A stretch of DNA of 8,410 bases from positions 1-8,410 of the forward strand of contig JBLYYQ010000080.1 of the NCBI GenBank assembly GCA_048550035.1. Direction: 5' to 3'. Within the stretch, counting starts at the first letter, position 1. Each line of letters begins with the position of its first letter. Positions 6,437-8,410 of the stretch are shown here, piece after piece. The position numbers were made by a program, and so were the translations under genes. The notes beneath the pieces were generated by a model, which did not search any database, was not told where the DNA came from, and saw only the letters and a program-made list of their open reading frames with translations. The stretch is from JBLYYQ01 sp048550035. Its GTDB lineage: Bacteria > Nitrospinota_A > UBA7883 > JBLYYQ01.

Positions 6437-8410
6437 ATGATGAATCAGTATGTCAGATGTTCAGGATGTGGGGTGGTCTCAAAATTCAATCCTGACAAAG
6501 TTAGCTGCAAATTATGTGCAATCAATGTCTCGACTACTGATATATTCAAACCAGATCTAAAAGAATATAACTTTGACCAGAGTAAACTCTCGATTCTTAA
6601 TTACTTAAATCTGCACTCGCGAGGATACGATTTTAAAAATGATTTGCTTGCAGTCTGCTCTTTACCTGTTTACTTCATGGGCAAGCTTGCGAACCGTCAA
6701 ATATTAAAATTGGTTCTAACTAGTAGCGACTTGAGTTTTCAAATCACTGATCTTGCCAAGGAGCTAGCAGGTAAGGATGGAGAATTAAACTCTGCTCATA
6801 TGCTTTTAAAGTCTCTAGGATTTAGCTTGGTATATGAGAGAAAGGTTATTTCATATAGGCCATATCGCTTTCAGAAAGTTTTTGTGAATGTAAAAGAGAA
6901 GCTAGCTGCACTCCTCTCTATTGAGAAAGAAAGTGGTGTAATATCTTTTATGATAGAGGCTCCAAGATTAGATGGAACTATTTGCCATGCATCCAACGAT
7001 CCTAACGATTTTTATCTAGAGTCAAATTCTAGTTTTTGTCTACCTAGCGCATCTCCTGATGAACTGGTAAAATTAGTACGCAACAATGTGAAATTAACTG
7101 AACGGCGAAAAGTAGAGTTTTCATTAAAGAAATATTCCACTGCTACTGCAGCTCAATTTAGAAATGATGTAGATGCAGCAATTAAAGATAGTTCACTTGT
7201 AATAGAAAATCCATCGACTGGCACTGTTGATATTGTAGAAGAATCGACTAACAATATAAATGTAACTAGCCCATCAGCTCCTGTTGCCACTGTTGCTCCA
7301 CCTATATCTAAAAAGGTTGCACCTGGTATTAAATGTGAATTGCATAAGGATGTGAATGCCGAGACTTCCTGCGTGATATGTAATAAGCCACTCTGTTCAC
7401 TATGTATCCGCGAAGTTAAAGGAATTATCTATTGTGATCTTCACTATTCGAACACGGAAGATAAAGATTCTAATGCTAAGACAGCTGCAGTTGCAACAGA
7501 AAGCAGCGAGCTTGAGGTAGGGCGAGTTGGAAGATCACTGAATTTAGAGAATGCAGGAACAATAGGGCCATTTGGATTGTTCGCAGTTGAGACAGTGACA
7601 TTTATGTTACTTATGAATCTACTGCTACCAATTGATTTACTGCCAACATTTCGGTTCATCCCATTTGAAACAGTTACCGGTATATCTATTGGGAAAGCTA
7701 CAATTTATATTTATGGGCTCTTGTTGTATAACTTACTGACCGTGACTTTATTAGCCGGAACTCCATTAATGCATATACTAAGATTCAAGGTAATATCCCA
7801 AGATGGGAGTAATGCTAGCTATATTAACTTAATTATACGCGAACTATATTTTATTGCTTCTGCAATACTTTTACTTCCGTTTATAGGCTATCTTTTTGCA
7901 CTATTTAATTATGAGAAACGATCAGCAGGAGATATCATCGCAGGGACTAAAGTTGTGACAACTGACTCTAAAATCAAAGATTATATTGGCGCTGGAATGA
8001 TTGTATTACTTTTGATTAGTGCACTCTTTTTCTCAAAAGAATTTTTCAAGCTAGGGAATATTCAAGATAGGAGTTTAAATTTTTCACTATCTCACAACTT
8101 GCCAGACAAAATAATATATAAGTCACAATGGACAGATTATTTCCCCGATGCTACAGTCGACTCTGACAAATTTGTTATATCGCTCAAAAAGAACAGACTG
8201 ATAGCACATAATTTAACTACCGGTCAAAATCTTTGGGAAAATAATGTTAAAAATTCTCAAGAGCTCCTGATATCAAATGATAGTCAGAATCTATATGTTC
8301 TCCTTACAGGAGAAGAGACAGTACTTATTATATTCAATCCTCAAACAGGGGAGCTGTTAAAGTCAGTTAGGATTGACGCTACATCTGTCAAACTTATCAG
8401 ACTGGCGGAT
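6437..8410 (+). CDS. Multidomain membrane protein: zinc ribbon, B-box-like zinc finger, RDD domain, PQQ-like propeller (partial, C-terminus cut)
   Basis: An open frame runs 658 codons from ATG 6437 to the window end without a stop. The N-terminus is a zinc ribbon with Cys8, Cys11, Cys24 and Cys27. Residues about 35-240 are a soluble region I do not recognise, followed by a Ser/Thr/Pro/Ala-rich linker (about 245-298). A B-box-like zinc finger follows: Cys300, His303, Cys312, Cys315, Cys320, Cys323, Cys333, His336. Residues about 376-508 resemble an RDD membrane domain, with helices near 378-398, 418-446 and 468-491 and a KRSAGDIIAGTKVV ending containing Asp499. The first RDD signature is degenerate: the usual ID is Val-Glu385. 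A fourth helix (516-533) leads to a beta-rich region with two PQQ-propeller-like turns, NLTTGQNLW (592-600) and NPQTGELL (634-641). The zinc fingers are probably cytoplasmic. An even helix count would put the propeller on the same side, unlike most PQQ-like domains. Function is unknown; a membrane-linked sensor or scaffold is conceivable. Confidence 0.88.
   Translation, partial: MMNQYVRCSGCGVVSKFNPDKVSCKLCAINVSTTDIFKPDLKEYNFDQSKLSILNYLNLHSRGYDFKNDLLAVCSLPVYFMGKLANRQILKLVLTSSDLSFQITDLAKELAGKDGELNSAHMLLKSLGFSLVYERKVISYRPYRFQKVFVNVKEKLAALLSIEKESGVISFMIEAPRLDGTICHASNDPNDFYLESNSSFCLPSASPDELVKLVRNNVKLTERRKVEFSLKKYSTATAAQFRNDVDAAIKDSSLVIENPSTGTVDIVEESTNNINVTSPSAPVATVAPPISKKVAPGIKCELHKDVNAETSCVICNKPLCSLCIREVKGIIYCDLHYSNTEDKDSNAKTAAVATESSELEVGRVGRSLNLENAGTIGPFGLFAVETVTFMLLMNLLLPIDLLPTFRFIPFETVTGISIGKATIYIYGLLLYNLLTVTLLAGTPLMHILRFKVISQDGSNASYINLIIRELYFIASAILLLPFIGYLFALFNYEKRSAGDIIAGTKVVTTDSKIKDYIGAGMIVLLLISALFFSKEFFKLGNIQDRSLNFSLSHNLPDKIIYKSQWTDYFPDATVDSDKFVISLKKNRLIAHNLTTGQNLWENNVKNSQELLISNDSQNLYVLLTGEETVLIIFNPQTGELLKSVRIDATSVKLIRLAD

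Noticed and set aside
7444..7659. Minus-strand open frame opposite the zinc-finger/RDD gene
   Set aside because: The plus-strand frame here carries clear zinc ligands and membrane segments; the antisense frame is low-complexity and has no features.
1..8410. Mobile element, CRISPR array or defence island
   Set aside because: There are no transposase or integrase motifs, no regularly spaced repeats and no known defence genes; the genes look chromosomal with even composition.

Overview
This is an AT-rich chromosomal window that looks like it comes from a Gram-negative proteobacterium. The best lineage marker is a class I adenylate cyclase (CyaA type), which is typical of Gammaproteobacteria but also occurs in some delta-type lineages, so I do not go below phylum level. 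There are no tRNA or rRNA genes, no transposase, no CRISPR array and no phage gene. It reads as ordinary chromosomal housekeeping mixed with some unusual domain combinations.

Layout. On the left, two genes read leftwards. At the edge is the start of an exported protein with a probable PPC-type beta-sandwich (1-240, cut by the window). Next is a glyoxalase II-like metallo-beta-lactamase-fold hydrolase (467-1102). The gap between them (241-466) holds two hairpins, one of which could be a terminator. A 192-bp divergent intergenic region (1103-1294) separates these from the rightward genes.

The first rightward unit is a striking gene fusion (1295-2521): a VTT/DedA-like membrane domain joined to a complete sulfite-oxidase-like molybdopterin domain. 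It is followed with almost no gap by thioredoxin reductase trxB (2534-3457, or from GTG 2522). A 223-bp gap with a weak hairpin and a consensus -10 box precedes a second rightward unit. That unit holds a shortened class I adenylate cyclase (3681-5666), a family 2 glycosyltransferase of the TIGR04283 type (5690-6406), and the first 658 codons of a large multidomain membrane protein (6437 to the window end). This last protein combines a zinc ribbon, a B-box-like zinc finger, an RDD-type membrane domain and PQQ-like propeller repeats.

How they may work together. The fusion protein and TrxB suggest a membrane-anchored redox module (molybdoenzyme plus NADPH-dependent thiol reductase); this is inference from fusion and spacing. 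The cyclase, glycosyltransferase and zinc-finger/RDD protein are close enough to be one transcript, but no shared pathway is evident. The two most novel items are the VTT-molybdopterin fusion and the zinc-finger/RDD/propeller protein.
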